The position numbers were made by a program, and so were the translations under genes. Positions 57,210 through 64,000 of a stretch of DNA of 64,000 nucleotides are shown here, one piece after another; position 1 is the first letter of the stretch; each line of letters opens with the position of its first letter. This DNA is from Mycobacterium sp. E3251 (GTDB lineage Bacteria > Actinomycetota > Actinomycetes > Mycobacteriales > Mycobacteriaceae). Location: NCBI RefSeq assembly GCF_001666835.1, contig NZ_LZJF01000201.1, positions 53,612 through 117,611 on the forward strand. The letters run 5' to 3'. Under the pieces are notes generated by a model. It worked only from the letters and a program-made list of their open reading frames with translations. It was not told the origin of the DNA and ran no database searches.

Positions 57210-58976
57210 TTAGATGGTGCGTTTCAGCCCTACGTGCGCGGCGTGGTACCCGAGCCGGCCATAGAACGCCCGAGCCCTTTCGCGAGCCTCGTCTGTGGTC
57301 ACCTGCGCCAGCCGTGCCCCGTGGGCTCGGCCGTAGTTGTGTGCCCACTCGACGAGTGCGGTACCAAGACCCTGTGCGCGTTCGGCTTTGGCGACCCGTA
57401 ATCCCTCGATCTGCAGCCGGGTGGAGCCGCCGCGGGACAGGCCGGGAATGATCGTCAATTGCGCGGTCGCGACGACCATGTCGGAACTGTTCAGGACGAC
57501 TCCGAGATAGTTGGATCGGTTGCGAACGACGATGTCGTAGGCCGCCTCGTAGCGTTCGAGTTCGGCGTCTTCGCGATCCTGACCGAATTCGTCGTCGGAG
57601 AGCAGCTGGGCGATCACCCCCACGTCTTCGCGCGTCGCGCGCTGCACACGATATGTGCGGCCCCCTACCCGCAGCAGTCCTCGAACCGAGGACTGGGCCA
57701 GTGCCTGTAGGCGCGCCACCAACAGGTCCAGCCACGCCCCCACGTTGGTTCGTGCCTCCGCGGTATCCGGGTAGCGGCATCGCAGATGTAGCCCGGACTC
57801 GTCCTGGATGAACCAGAGCATGACGCCGTCGGTGTCAACGCTCGCGCTCACATACTGGGCGTCGAGTCCGACCGAGTCGATGCGCACCGGAAGTCTGCTT
57901 TGGTCCAGCCAGGAAATCGCGAACATGCCGGGCGCGATGGGCATTCCACCCCACGGAGCCAGTACGTCGGCCAGTGGCCAGGAACCAAGCTGCACGGCCT
58001 CTTTGACGGCGGCGGCCGCGGCGTGCGGCTCGGCAACCGCCGACTCCAGGACCGAATTGGTGATGAACCAGCCCACCGAGTCGTGCCATTTGTCTTCAAA
58101 TCGGCTGTGCACGGGGAAGACCGCGCGCAGCGGCACCCCGGCCAACTCGCGGGTCACCGCAGTCATGGCGACCACAGCGAGTGCCAGCGTCGAGACACCG
58201 TCTTCGCGTGCCTGCGCCGCGAACGCGGCGCCGTCATCGACATCGAACACGTCACGCACCTCAACGCGTTCCGGATGCGGCCCCGACCCACCCAACGGCA
58301 GCGGGAACCGTGGCATCACTCCACCGCTGTCGCTGATGATTTGTGCCCATCGCGCGCGCACGCTGTCCGGTGCGGCGGGAAGGTCCAGCAGTGCTTGCGT
58401 GTGCACGACAAATGCGGGCGGCGGCTGCAGCAACGACGTACGTCCGATCCGCGCGTCGGCGAGCATCGACAACAGGTCCCGGGCGATCACCAGCATCGAC
58501 CACATGTCCACGTGGGCGTGGTCGGCAGCGATCACCACCGTCGATCCGGCGGCAGTCTCCAACACACACAATCGATGTGAGGGCCGCTCATAGGGCGAGC
58601 ACGTCGCATTGAGAACTACTCGCAGTGCGTCGTTGACCGCCTGGCCCGGGCTGATCTCATGCTCTACCCACTTGCCTGGGTGAATATCGATCTCGTTCAG
58701 CTGCGGATCGCCGTCCACCCCAGGTGTGAATGCCGTTCGTAAGGTGCCGTGGCGGGCGATCACAGCCAGCCACGCATCGGCCAACGATTGGCGGCTGACC
58801 CCCGCCGGCAACCGAATGGACAGAGCCATCCAGGAGCCGGGTCGCGCGCCCGCGCCAACGTGTATGCGCTGGTCGAAAGACACCGGGAGCTGCCGGCCGA
58901 GGTCAGACACCGACACGTCGTAGCCCCAGAGTCGTCCAAAGGGCAGCCGCAGGTGCGCCACGTTCGTCAGCCGCAT
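57210..58976 (-). CDS. Condensation-domain protein fused to a GNAT acetyltransferase
   Basis: 588 residues. Residues 1-420 look like a condensation/acyltransferase fold of the NRPS-C or PapA kind: the HHxxxDG signature appears as DHAHVDMWS, keeping the second His and the Asp but with Asp and Met replacing the outer His and Gly. Further on, PLRAVFPVHSRFEDKWHDSVGWFIT is the usual block near the floor loop. Residues 435-588 are a GNAT domain with EGLRVAKAERAQGLGTALV (acetyl-CoA loop) and ARAFYGRLGYHAAHVG. No carrier protein or adenylation gene is nearby. The changed signature leaves open whether the first domain is active. Start ATG at 58976. Confidence 0.8.
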   Translation of the reverse strand: MRLTNVAHLRLPFGRLWGYDVSVSDLGRQLPVSFDQRIHVGAGARPGSWMALSIRLPAGVSRQSLADAWLAVIARHGTLRTAFTPGVDGDPQLNEIDIHPGKWVEHEISPGQAVNDALRVVLNATCSPYERPSHRLCVLETAAGSTVVIAADHAHVDMWSMLVIARDLLSMLADARIGRTSLLQPPPAFVVHTQALLDLPAAPDSVRARWAQIISDSGGVMPRFPLPLGGSGPHPERVEVRDVFDVDDGAAFAAQAREDGVSTLALAVVAMTAVTRELAGVPLRAVFPVHSRFEDKWHDSVGWFITNSVLESAVAEPHAAAAAVKEAVQLGSWPLADVLAPWGGMPIAPGMFAISWLDQSRLPVRIDSVGLDAQYVSASVDTDGVMLWFIQDESGLHLRCRYPDTAEARTNVGAWLDLLVARLQALAQSSVRGLLRVGGRTYRVQRATREDVGVIAQLLSDDEFGQDREDAELERYEAAYDIVVRNRSNYLGVVLNSSDMVVATAQLTIIPGLSRGGSTRLQIEGLRVAKAERAQGLGTALVEWAHNYGRAHGARLAQVTTDEARERARAFYGRLGYHAAHVGLKRTI

Positions 58977-59066
58977 GGCGGTACCCTAACGCCCCAGTTA
59001 GCCTGAGTGCTCGGTCTGCGCGGTCGGCTCCGGGGCGAGCCGACCGGTCATGAGAAGAGTTGCGTG

Positions 59067-59846
59067 ATGTCCACTTTCGTGGTTCCCGGAGCAGAGCTTG
59101 CGGTTGAACTGAGCGACGAAGGTGGTCATCCGGTAGTTCAGCTGCACGGGCTTACCTCCAGCCGCGCGCGTGACCGGGTGCTCAATCTCGACCTCGGCAG
59201 GGGCCTCAGCGGGACCCGACTGCTGCGGTACGACGCACGCGGCCATGGCAAGTCGACTGGGCGCAAGGTCCCGGAGGATTACCGATGGGAAAGCCTTGCC
59301 GAGGATCTTCTGCAGCTGCTCGACAAGTGGTTTCCCGGCGAACGGGTGCACGGAGTCGGCCCGTCCATGGGTACCGGCACGCTGCTGCACGCGGCTGCCC
59401 GCGAGCCGGACCGCTTCGCCGGCCTCACGCTCATGGTGCCGGCCACCGCGTGGGAAACCCGGCCCGCGCAGGCGGCGATCTACCGGGTTGCGGCCGAAGT
59501 TATCGAAACCGAGGGAGTCGGGGCATTCATCGCGTCGGCGCGTGGGGCGATTCCGCCGCCGGCCACGGTCGGCGCGCCCGAAACAGTTCCCGATGTGGCC
59601 GACGCGCTGCTGCCGTCACTGTTTCGGGGCGCGGCTCTCAGCGACCTGCCCGCTCGCGAAGCGGTCGCACGAATCGATGTGCCGACGAAGATTCTGGCCT
59701 GGGTCGGCGACCCGGCCCATCCGATGTCGACAGCGGAATCGCTTGCCGCACTGATGCCGCGGTCAACGCTCACCGTGGCGCACACCCCGGCCGATGTCGA
59801 GACCTGGCCCCAGATCCTGAGCCAAGACGTCGCCCGCAGAGGCTGA
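59067..59846 (+). CDS. Alpha/beta hydrolase
   Basis: 259 residues. QLHGLTSSRARD is the oxyanion strand region, YDARGHGKSTG the next loop, and GVGPSMGTGTLLH the nucleophile elbow (Ser in GPSMG). The acid and histidine probably come from VGDPAHPM and the C-terminal VAHTPAD. It is divergent from the condensation/GNAT gene with 90 bases between. Substrate unknown. Start ATG 59067 rather than an upstream frame extension, from homology with the typical strand at position 5. Confidence 0.85.
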   Translation: MSTFVVPGAELAVELSDEGGHPVVQLHGLTSSRARDRVLNLDLGRGLSGTRLLRYDARGHGKSTGRKVPEDYRWESLAEDLLQLLDKWFPGERVHGVGPSMGTGTLLHAAAREPDRFAGLTLMVPATAWETRPAQAAIYRVAAEVIETEGVGAFIASARGAIPPPATVGAPETVPDVADALLPSLFRGAALSDLPAREAVARIDVPTKILAWVGDPAHPMSTAESLAALMPRSTLTVAHTPADVETWPQILSQDVARRG

Positions 59847-59934
59847 CTTGTGCGCGGACGCCACGTCGGCTTGTGCCTGGTCCGCGTCGGCGTCTTGCAT
59901 GGTGTAGGTGCCCCAGCGGCGCTGAAGCATCCGG

Positions 59935-59951
59935 ATCCCGCCGGGGGCACT
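59935..59951. repeat. Partial copy of the tRNA-Arg 3' end
   Basis: GCCGGGGGCACT at 59940-59951 is an exact 12-bp copy of the last bases of the tRNA-Arg gene plus two beyond (57081-57092). Seven more bases upstream match with two differences. It could be one end (att-like) of a small inserted segment 57093-59939, or chance in GC-rich DNA. The gap 59847-60009 has no clear gene. Confidence 0.35.
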
Positions 59952-60009
59952 TCGGAGAAGCTGCGCTGACGTGCGGTTATGGACAACCTTCGCGTGGCAG
60001 GTACTGCGC

Positions 60010-61434
60010 TTAAACCAGTCTTCCGGCGCGTTGACGCGCGGGAGCTGTCGCAACAGTCGTGAGTTTCAGGTCTTCACTGACCTCGTCGAGCGCACGGCCG
60101 CGTGGTTCCGGGAGCAAGAGTGTCGTCGCGATCGCCGCGACGTAGCAGCCGAACGCAAACAGCGTCACTGCCCGTAATCCCGAAGACGCCAGGATAAGCG
60201 GCACCACGAGCGCTCCCCCGAATGCGCCGACCTTGGCGACACCCGACGACAGGCCGTGCAGGCTGCTGCGGACGGCAGTCGGGTACGACTCGGCGGCCAG
60301 CAGCATGGTGGTGTAGTTCGGACCGAACGCGATGCCGAACAACGAGAGACCGAAGACAATCCCGAAGGGCAGGACGGCGGTGCTCAGGCTGGGCACCATG
60401 GTGATCAGCAGCATGGCCAATCCACACAACCCGAAGCCGATGATTTGGAGTCGACGCCGCGGCCATCGGTCGAGAACGAAGAGTCCGGCGACGGCGCCGA
60501 CCAGGCTGAAGCAGACGACGAGCACGGCGTTCAGCGCGATGTTGGACAGCGTGGAACCGTGCGGGCTGATGGTCTTGATCAGCAGCGGCTGACTCACCGA
60601 GTTGCCGTACACCGCGACGTTGAAGAAGAACCAGCTTCCGGCGGTGCCCAGCAGGGTGATGAGCACCTTGCGATTCGTCAACGCCAACCGCAGCCCACTG
60701 ACCGAAACCTTAGAAACCGTTGCTGCACTGAATGTTTGGTTGCCCGCCTCGGCGAACTTCTCGAAGTCCTGGCGCGCCTGACGCTCGTCACCATGCTCGG
60801 CCGTCCAACGGGGCGACTCCGGCATGTGGCGGCGCTGGTAGAGAACCAGCATCGACGGCAGTACACCCAACCCGAGGATCAGTCGCCAGGCCAGGTCGTT
60901 GTCGACACCGACCGCGAGGACCAGCAGGCTCACGAGGTAGGCGCAGACCTGGCCGAACACATAAAACAGGAACGTCATGCCGACGAGTTGGCCACGGTTT
61001 CGCGCATTGGCGTACTCGGTAATGATGACGCCGCTGGCCGGGTAGTCACCGCCGATGCCCACGCCGAGGATCAGTCGGCCGACCAACAACACCGTGAAGT
61101 TCGGGGCGAACGCCGACACCAGGGCCCCGATGATCATCAGCACGGCTTCGAGCCCGTACACGCGCCGGCGGCCGAAGAGGTCGCCGAGCCGGCCGAATAC
61201 CATCGCGCCCACCGCGACCGCGAGAAGCGTCGAGCTGGTCAGCATCGAGATCTGACCGCTGCCGAGGTGGAACTGCGGTGCGGCCAGTAGCGTCACCGAG
61301 CCAATGACGTTGAGGTCATAGGAGTCGGTGAAGAAACCCGCCCCGGCTGTCGCCGCTGCCTTGAAGTGGAACACGCCGAGTTTCGCGTCGTCGATGGACT
61401 TCCCGACGCTCTCGTTGCTGGCGACGTCAGTCAT
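60010..61434 (-). CDS. MFS transporter, phosphate:H+ symporter (PHS) type
   Basis: 474 residues with 12 membrane segments. GRLGDLFGRRRVYG after segment 2, then LILGVGIGGDYPASGVIITEYA after segment 4, the PHS/Pho84 signature (GGDYP). LDRWPRRRLQ marks the second half. It probably moves phosphate or an organophosphorus compound. It is divergent from the GntR gene, 175 bases apart, so it is likely controlled with the phosphonatase-like gene. Start ATG at 61434. Confidence 0.88.
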   Translation of the reverse strand: MTDVASNESVGKSIDDAKLGVFHFKAAATAGAGFFTDSYDLNVIGSVTLLAAPQFHLGSGQISMLTSSTLLAVAVGAMVFGRLGDLFGRRRVYGLEAVLMIIGALVSAFAPNFTVLLVGRLILGVGIGGDYPASGVIITEYANARNRGQLVGMTFLFYVFGQVCAYLVSLLVLAVGVDNDLAWRLILGLGVLPSMLVLYQRRHMPESPRWTAEHGDERQARQDFEKFAEAGNQTFSAATVSKVSVSGLRLALTNRKVLITLLGTAGSWFFFNVAVYGNSVSQPLLIKTISPHGSTLSNIALNAVLVVCFSLVGAVAGLFVLDRWPRRRLQIIGFGLCGLAMLLITMVPSLSTAVLPFGIVFGLSLFGIAFGPNYTTMLLAAESYPTAVRSSLHGLSSGVAKVGAFGGALVVPLILASSGLRAVTLFAFGCYVAAIATTLLLPEPRGRALDEVSEDLKLTTVATAPARQRAGRLV

Positions 61435-61460
61435 TGGGGCTCCGATTCCAAGGGCGCCGA

Positions 61461-61474
61461 CTTGTCATTACAAG
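61461..61474. promoter_or_regulatory. Palindrome in the MFS/GntR control region
   Basis: CTTGTCATTACAAG is a perfect 5+4+5 dyad, 27 bases upstream of the MFS start codon. A second dyad, ATTCT (61537-61541) and AGAAT (61552-61556), lies closer to the GntR gene. Either could be the GntR operator. Confidence 0.45.
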
Positions 61475-61597
61475 AACCCTCCGACAGAGGTTCAGCAGCT
61501 GTCAACACCGGAACGTACTGGGCCGCAAATGTTCAGATTCTCTTAACCAACAGAATGATTCAAAAGTTAGCCTGGGTGAAGCCCTCGGCCACACATG

Positions 61598-61603
61598 TAT
61601 AGT
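61598..61603 (+). promoter_or_regulatory. -10 hexamer for a leaderless gntR message
   Basis: TATAGT ends six bases before GTG 61610, so a transcript would begin at or next to that codon. This supports translation from GTG 61610 of a leaderless mRNA, a common mode in mycobacteria. No clear -35 box is seen. Confidence 0.6.
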
Positions 61604-61609
61604 CAAGTC

Positions 61610-62353
61610 GTGGCAACGGCACTGCACGAGGTCATCGCCGACAGCCTGAGGGAACAGATCCGCCTCGGTGAATTGGTCGTGGGCGCCCCGCTGCCCTCGG
61701 AGTCTCGGCTGTGCGAACAGTGGAACGCGTCGCGCGGACCGGTGCGCCAAGCACTGGCCACCCTGCGCGCCGAGGGTGTCATCGCCGGCGGGCGCGGCAA
61801 ACCGCCGGTGGTCTGCTCCACCGCGACCGGACAGCCCTTCGACACCCTGCTGTCGTATTCGGCTTGGGCGCACTCGATCGGCCGTACGCCCGGGCAGCGG
61901 ACCCTGGAATTGGCGCTGCGGCGGGCCGACCAGCACGCCGCCTCGGTGCTGCACGTCGACGTCGATGCGCCGGTCGTCGAGGTGTTGCGGCTGCGCTACC
62001 TCGACGACGAGCCCGCGATGCTCGAGCGCGCCGTATTCGTCGAGCACGTCGGTCGGCGCCTGTTCGACTTCGACTGCGATTCGGGATCCCTTTGGGCATA
62101 CCTGCTTTCACAGGGTGTGCAGTTCGCCCGGGCGTCCCATGTGATCGACGCGGTGGCCGCCGACGCGCTGGACGCGCAGCACCTCGGTGTGCCCGAGGGA
62201 GTTCCGTTGCTGCGTCAGGAGCGAACAACGCGAAGCCCGGTCGGCGAGGTCCTCGAATACCACGACGACCGATACCTGCCAGGGCTGGTCAGTTTCACCC
62301 TCGAAAACACCATGGACGCGCGCTGCGCCCTGACGCGCAACGCCAAGCCCTAA
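61610..62353 (+). CDS. GntR-family (HutC/UTRA) regulator
   Basis: 247 residues from GTG 61610; ATG 61595 in frame is an alternative but lies upstream of the probable transcript start. The winged helix reads EVIADSLREQIRLGELVVG, PLPSESRLCEQWNASRGPV and ALATLRAEGVIAGGRGKP. The C-terminal UTRA ligand-binding domain spans about residues 85-245. The gene starts a run with the phosphonatase-like and dehydrogenase genes, and the stop codon overlaps the AAGGAG of the next gene. It is likely to sense a phosphonate or phosphate ester and control both this run and the divergent MFS gene. Confidence 0.88.
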   Translation: MATALHEVIADSLREQIRLGELVVGAPLPSESRLCEQWNASRGPVRQALATLRAEGVIAGGRGKPPVVCSTATGQPFDTLLSYSAWAHSIGRTPGQRTLELALRRADQHAASVLHVDVDAPVVEVLRLRYLDDEPAMLERAVFVEHVGRRLFDFDCDSGSLWAYLLSQGVQFARASHVIDAVAADALDAQHLGVPEGVPLLRQERTTRSPVGEVLEYHDDRYLPGLVSFTLENTMDARCALTRNAKP

Positions 62354-62365
62354 GGAGTCGAGCAC

Positions 62366-63079
62366 ATGACGATCTTCCCGCCCGAGGTTGTGGTTCTGGA
62401 CATGGCGGGCACCACGATCGACGACGGTCAGCAGGTCTACCGCGTGCTCGCCGAGACCGCGAGCGCCCACGGGGCATCGCCGTCGGAGGCCGACATCGCC
62501 CGCTGGCACGGTGCCTCGAAACACGAAGCGCTGCGCGAACTACTCACCTCCCGCTCCGGCACGCCCCCGAGCGTGGGAGAACTGGAAGTGGTGGTCGCCG
62601 ATTTTCATGCCCGGCTCAGCACCGCCTACGCCGCCGATCACCCGCCGCACCCGCTGCCGGGGGTCGTTGAGGCTCTGTCCACCTTGCGCGAGCGTGGTGT
62701 GAAGGTCGCGCTGACAACGGGATTCGACCGAGTCATCGTCGAATCGCTGCTATCGGCGCTGGGCTGGATGGGCGACGCGGTGGCGGACACCGTCGTCTGC
62801 GGCAGCGATGTGGCCGCCGGCCGCCCCGCGCCCTACATGATCTTTCGGGCCATGGAACGGCTGGGTGTGACCGATGTGGCGCGCGTCCTGGTCGCCGGAG
62901 ACACTCCCCGCGACCTCGAAGCCGGGACCAACTCCGGTGCCGCGATGGTGGTGGGCGTCCTCTCGGGAGCCAGTGACGCCGACGAACTCGGCGCCCACCG
63001 GCACACCCACCTGCTGCCTTCGGTGGCCGACCTGCCCGGCCTGCTCGGCGTGCGCCCGGTGGCGGTGAGCGCTCCATGA
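62366..63079 (+). CDS. Phosphonatase-like HAD hydrolase (PhnX-like clade)
   Basis: 237 residues. HAD motif I is VVLDMAGTTIDDG: the DxAGT form marks the phosphonoacetaldehyde hydrolase group instead of the usual DxDxT. The cap carries WHGASKHEALREL; the lysine lines up by eye with the Schiff-base lysine of PhnX (MGLLKxxH). Motif III/IV is ARVLVAGDTPRDLEAG, with arginine before the last motif instead of lysine, again as in the phosphonatase-like family (TIGR03351 as I remember it). It would release phosphate from a phosphonate breakdown product. ATG 62366; overlaps the next gene by ATGA. Confidence 0.88.
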   Translation: MTIFPPEVVVLDMAGTTIDDGQQVYRVLAETASAHGASPSEADIARWHGASKHEALRELLTSRSGTPPSVGELEVVVADFHARLSTAYAADHPPHPLPGVVEALSTLRERGVKVALTTGFDRVIVESLLSALGWMGDAVADTVVCGSDVAAGRPAPYMIFRAMERLGVTDVARVLVAGDTPRDLEAGTNSGAAMVVGVLSGASDADELGAHRHTHLLPSVADLPGLLGVRPVAVSAP

Positions 63080-64000
63080 CCAGCGCGACCCTCGACCGGC
63101 GAATCGACACCACCGCCGCGGCAGTATGGCGCGGCGGTGACCGGATCGCCGTCGAGCGCGTGGCGGTGCCGCCATTGGGCCCGTCCGACGTGCTCGTCCG
63201 GGTGCGCCTGGCCACCGTGTGCGGCAGCGACCGGCACACCGTCAGCGGCCATCGTGTACAACCGTGCCCGTCGATCCTCGGCCACGAGGCCGTCGGTGAG
63301 GTCGTTGAAGTCGGCCAGGCAGGCAGGCGCGACGTCGACGGTCATGATCTGCACCCCGGCCAACGCGTCATCTGGTCGATCACGCTGCCCTGCCAAACCT
63401 GTGACCGGTGCCGCGCCGGGGTAACCGCCAAATGCCGCACTGTCCGCAAGGCCGGGCACGAGGCGCTCGACTCGGACTGGGCGTTGTCCGGCTCCTATGC
63501 CGAATATGTCTTCCTGCCAAGCAATTTGGCGATCGCGGTCGTTGACTACGAGCTCAGTGACGCCGTCGCCGCTCCCGCCGCCTGCGCGACGGCCACGGTC
63601 ATGGCGGTGATCGACCGCGCGGGGCCGCTGACTGGCAGGCACGTCATCGTCGTAGGGGTCGGCATGCTCGGACTCACCGCTGTCGCGGCTGCGGCCTCGG
63701 CCGGCGCCTCGGCGGTCACGGCGGTCGATCCCAGCACCGAACGAAGGCAGCTGGCAAGGCAATTCGGCGCTACCGACGAGGCGGCATCGGCACACGACGT
63801 GGAAAGCTGCGACGTCTTGTTGGAGTTCTCCGGCTCATCGGCGGCCTTGCAGACCGGATTGGCCGCGCTGGATGGCCAGGGCGTCGCCGTCCTCGCCGGT
63901 TCCGTCGCCCCTAATGGCGCCATCGCGCTCGACCCCGAGCAAGTCGTCCGCCGGCAGCTGTCGATCTTCGGCGTGCACAATTACGAGCCGCGGCACCTCA
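63076..64000 (+). CDS. Zinc alcohol dehydrogenase, phosphonate-associated type (3' end outside window)
   Basis: At least 308 residues, cut by the window end. Medium-chain zinc dehydrogenase: ATVCGSDRHTVSG (catalytic zinc Cys and His), ILGHEAVGEVVEV, then CQTCDRCRAGVTAKC (structural zinc cysteines), and HVIVVGVGMLGLTAV (NAD-binding loop). The order of zinc ligands and the pairing with a PhnX-like gene match the dehydrogenase clade repeatedly found with phosphonate genes (TIGR03366 as I remember it). It starts inside the stop of the phosphonatase-like gene (ATGA), so both are in one transcript. Confidence 0.88.
   Translation, partial: MTSATLDRRIDTTAAAVWRGGDRIAVERVAVPPLGPSDVLVRVRLATVCGSDRHTVSGHRVQPCPSILGHEAVGEVVEVGQAGRRDVDGHDLHPGQRVIWSITLPCQTCDRCRAGVTAKCRTVRKAGHEALDSDWALSGSYAEYVFLPSNLAIAVVDYELSDAVAAPAACATATVMAVIDRAGPLTGRHVIVVGVGMLGLTAVAAAASAGASAVTAVDPSTERRQLARQFGATDEAASAHDVESCDVLLEFSGSSAALQTGLAALDGQGVAVLAGSVAPNGAIALDPEQVVRRQLSIFGVHNYEPRHL

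Noticed and set aside
57093..59939. Prophage or integrative element at tRNA-Arg
   Set aside because: No integrase, phage or conjugation gene is present; only a short repeat supports it, reported as a low-score finding.

Overview
The window is about 64 kb of a high-GC slow-growing Mycobacterium chromosome. The main evidence is gene order. Read backwards, it follows the Mycobacterium tuberculosis H37Rv segment from argS (Rv1292) to pncB1 (Rv1330c), as I remember that map. A single rRNA operon lies downstream of murA. The 16S rRNA has the extended helix-18 class of slow growers, with a somewhat short apical part. It does not look like the M. tuberculosis complex: I see no PE_PGRS gene beside glgB, no IS1557 beside murA, and one membrane cyclase where H37Rv has three in tandem.

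Layout. 1-9971: end of pncB, dinG, and the alpha-glucan genes glgP, glgE and glgB; a cluster of 58-bp MIRU-like repeats lies between glgP and glgE. 9976-15460: a CnoX-like thioredoxin-fold/TPR protein, fadA4, methylmalonyl-CoA epimerase, a small zinc-ribbon-like protein, the mismatch endonuclease nucS and a class III nucleotidyl cyclase. 15525-25540: an accessory block occupying the place of the missing cyclase paralogues. It holds a proline/threonine-rich lipoprotein, a divergent MFS/LysR pair, and then a run of small exported proteins and lipoproteins ending in a 923-residue LuxR-family ATPase regulator. 25808-27804: AdaA-AlkA and Ogt alkylation repair. 27829-33288: rRNA operon on the minus strand, with a bidirectional terminator and two tandem promoters. 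33347-56902: conserved core, comprising murA, the cobalamin adenosyltransferase, the whole ATP synthase operon, wecA, the tsaC/prmC/prfA group, rpmE, rho, thrB-thrC-thrA, lysA and argS. 57018 onward: tRNA-Arg(CCG), a condensation-domain/GNAT fusion, an alpha/beta hydrolase, and a divergent locus (PHS-type MFS, GntR regulator, phosphonatase-like HAD, zinc alcohol dehydrogenase) that looks like a phosphonate catabolism cluster cut by the window end.

The most notable signal is in the accessory block. Five promoters that drive six exported or associated small proteins carry the same 15-bp interrupted palindrome (consensus TAGGG-N5-CCCTA). In each case it lies 23-24 bp upstream of a -10-like hexamer; the hexamer is TAGCGT in three of the five. 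That places the palindrome at about -43, a typical position for a LuxR-type activator. The large LuxR-family gene that ends the block is the obvious candidate regulator. This looks like a compact, self-contained secreted-protein regulon that I do not recognise as described.

The core genes act in familiar modules: alpha-glucan synthesis and turnover (GlgP/GlgE/GlgB), oxidative phosphorylation (atp), cell envelope precursors (MurA, WecA, LysA), threonine, methionine and lysine supply (thrA/thrC/thrB, lysA), translation termination (PrfA and its methylase PrmC) and genome maintenance (DinG, NucS, AlkA, Ogt).
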